A stretch of DNA of 23,965 nucleotides from Plakobranchus ocellatus (lineage: Eukaryota > Mollusca > Gastropoda > Plakobranchidae), in NCBI GenBank assembly GCA_019648995.1, contig BLXT01008368.1:815507-839471 (forward strand). Direction: 5' to 3'. Position numbers and translations under genes: made by a program. Of the stretch, positions 22,786-23,965 are shown one piece after another (position 1 is the stretch's first letter; every line of letters starts with the position of its first letter). Below the pieces are notes generated by a model that saw nothing but the letters and a program-made list of their open reading frames with translations, ran no database searches and was not told the origin of the DNA.

Positions 22786-23965
22786 AATAGTGCCATTTCT
22801 TACTTTCTGGAAAGTAAAAAAAAATACCAATACCGCATTCCCCAAAACAAATATATAAGTTTAACTTCATAATGGTTAAGGATCTTGAAGATGCAATGGT
22901 GGTTGAAGAAAATGAAATTAATGTAGTAAAAGAATACAAACACCAACTCAAACTTATAAGAACAAATTAGAACAGCACAGAGTAAATGTACAAACATTTA
23001 ACCCTTTTCACAAATAAAATACCAAGGATATGAGCTAGAAAAAACTTAAGAAAGTCAAACATTCTTTACTTAGTGATTGCCATTATTGTATTGATAAAGC
23101 GTACAGGCGAAATATTTGTATATTTGCTTATTTTGTTCTGATATGTTAAAATAGGTTTGAGTCGGTGCTTGTTTTCTTTTACTACCTGTTACATTATTTT
23201 CTGGGTTAAGATATAGAAATGAAATGTAATTGTTCCCACTACATGCATCTCCTAACAATGCAATAACAAATAATAAGCACACTAGGCACATTGACCGAAT
23301 TGATACTCCACTTATTAAAGCTATATTAAGAAAGAGAGAGTGAGAGAGTATAGTGTGTGTGTGCATGCACACACAATAAATCTGTCTCTTTCTCAAACAA
23401 AATTTAAAAAAAGAAATCCAACATAGTTACATAGTTGAACAATTGCCAAAAATATACAGGTTTGGATGTCGTGTTGTGATGTTTATTAACATTCTGCACT
23501 TAAATATGCATATTATATCTTTTTGTAAAACTTTCTTTATATCCTAAAATTAACTTTAAACATTGTAACATATCACTGGCTTTTTTTTTTTTGGCACATA
23601 CATGACAAAAGGAAAAATTAGTTGTAGATCATAATCAACCCTATTCCTAAGTAGAAAATAGAACTACATGTATACATGTACTTTGGTGCTGCAGTTGTGT
23701 TATCACAATCACAACAGACTTTCCAACTTCAGTCATAACTACGACTACCATTTTTTATTCATGTGCTACCACATCAAATAACAAATTATTGCTTCTTATT
23801 ATCTTAAATCAATAACTAAAACGATAAAAGTATATGGAATCAAGTTATCCATTTACTTACCCTTAATTGAACAAGGAAAGGAGGTTGAGTGAGGGGCATG
23901 GTGTTTACAATGACTTCTGACTAGGACATGACTAGTGTTTCTTATTTACTGTGCTCACATTTTGA
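22786..23965. other. gene-free right end of the window
   Basis: AT-rich. It contains the composite palindrome listed separately and a perfect 16-bp palindrome TACATGTATACATGTA at 23665-23680. No coding or RNA gene recognised. Confidence 0.75.
23329..23393. repeat. composite inverted repeat built from GA and TG runs
   Basis: A perfect 20-bp palindrome TGTGTGTGCATGCACACACA (23356-23375) is flanked by AGAAAGAGA (23329-23337) on the left and its reverse complement TCTCTTTCT (23385-23393) on the right. The whole 65-bp stretch can therefore fold as two nested stems. Confidence 0.7.

Overview
The window is nuclear DNA from an animal. It is AT-rich, with long GT-AG introns, many microsatellites, and decayed non-LTR retrotransposon and SINE pieces. 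Recurrent TCTAGATCTAGA-like hexamer clusters and ACATGTA words give it a molluscan, perhaps heterobranch gastropod, flavour. That placement is an inference from texture only. The single intact gene is certain at family level: a complete glutaryl-CoA dehydrogenase (GCDH) gene on the + strand.

Layout. Positions 1-4282 are repeat-rich upstream DNA. They hold a possible first exon coding a presequence-like peptide (194-271), a compound TATG/TA microsatellite, a 16-bp-arm hairpin, copy A of a ~295-bp repeated segment, a CTA/CTG microsatellite, and a dead non-LTR reverse transcriptase (1798-3309). The stop codon of that relic opens a TGA microsatellite. A GA repeat and the immediate 5' flank of GCDH follow.

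Positions 4283-18874 hold the GCDH coding sequence in 11 coding exons. These join to 1,317 nt, or 438 residues plus stop, the same length as I recall for human GCDH. All ten introns are GT-AG and every phase matches. The introns carry copy B of the repeated segment (intron 1), a 48-nt T run (intron 1), a TTAA-flanked MITE-like element and other inverted or tandem repeats (intron 4), tRNA-derived SINE pieces (introns 5 and 9), and TCTAGATCTAGA-type clusters (intron 10).

Positions 18875 to about 21630 are the probable 3' UTR and downstream flank, with a stem-loop close to the stop and several AATAAA signals. Positions 22374-22785 (minus strand) are a broken 3' fragment of a different non-LTR element, from its RNase H/C-terminal region. 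The rest is non-coding as far as I can see.

Function: GCDH is a mitochondrial matrix flavoenzyme of lysine and tryptophan breakdown. No other intact gene is visible, so no operon-like or multi-gene system is claimed. The points most worth a second look are the presequence-like exon plus the duplicated segment lying downstream of both candidate first exons, the TTAA MITE with subterminal repeats, a D-to-N change in the acyl-CoA dehydrogenase signature, and a 36-nt phase-symmetric exon 2.
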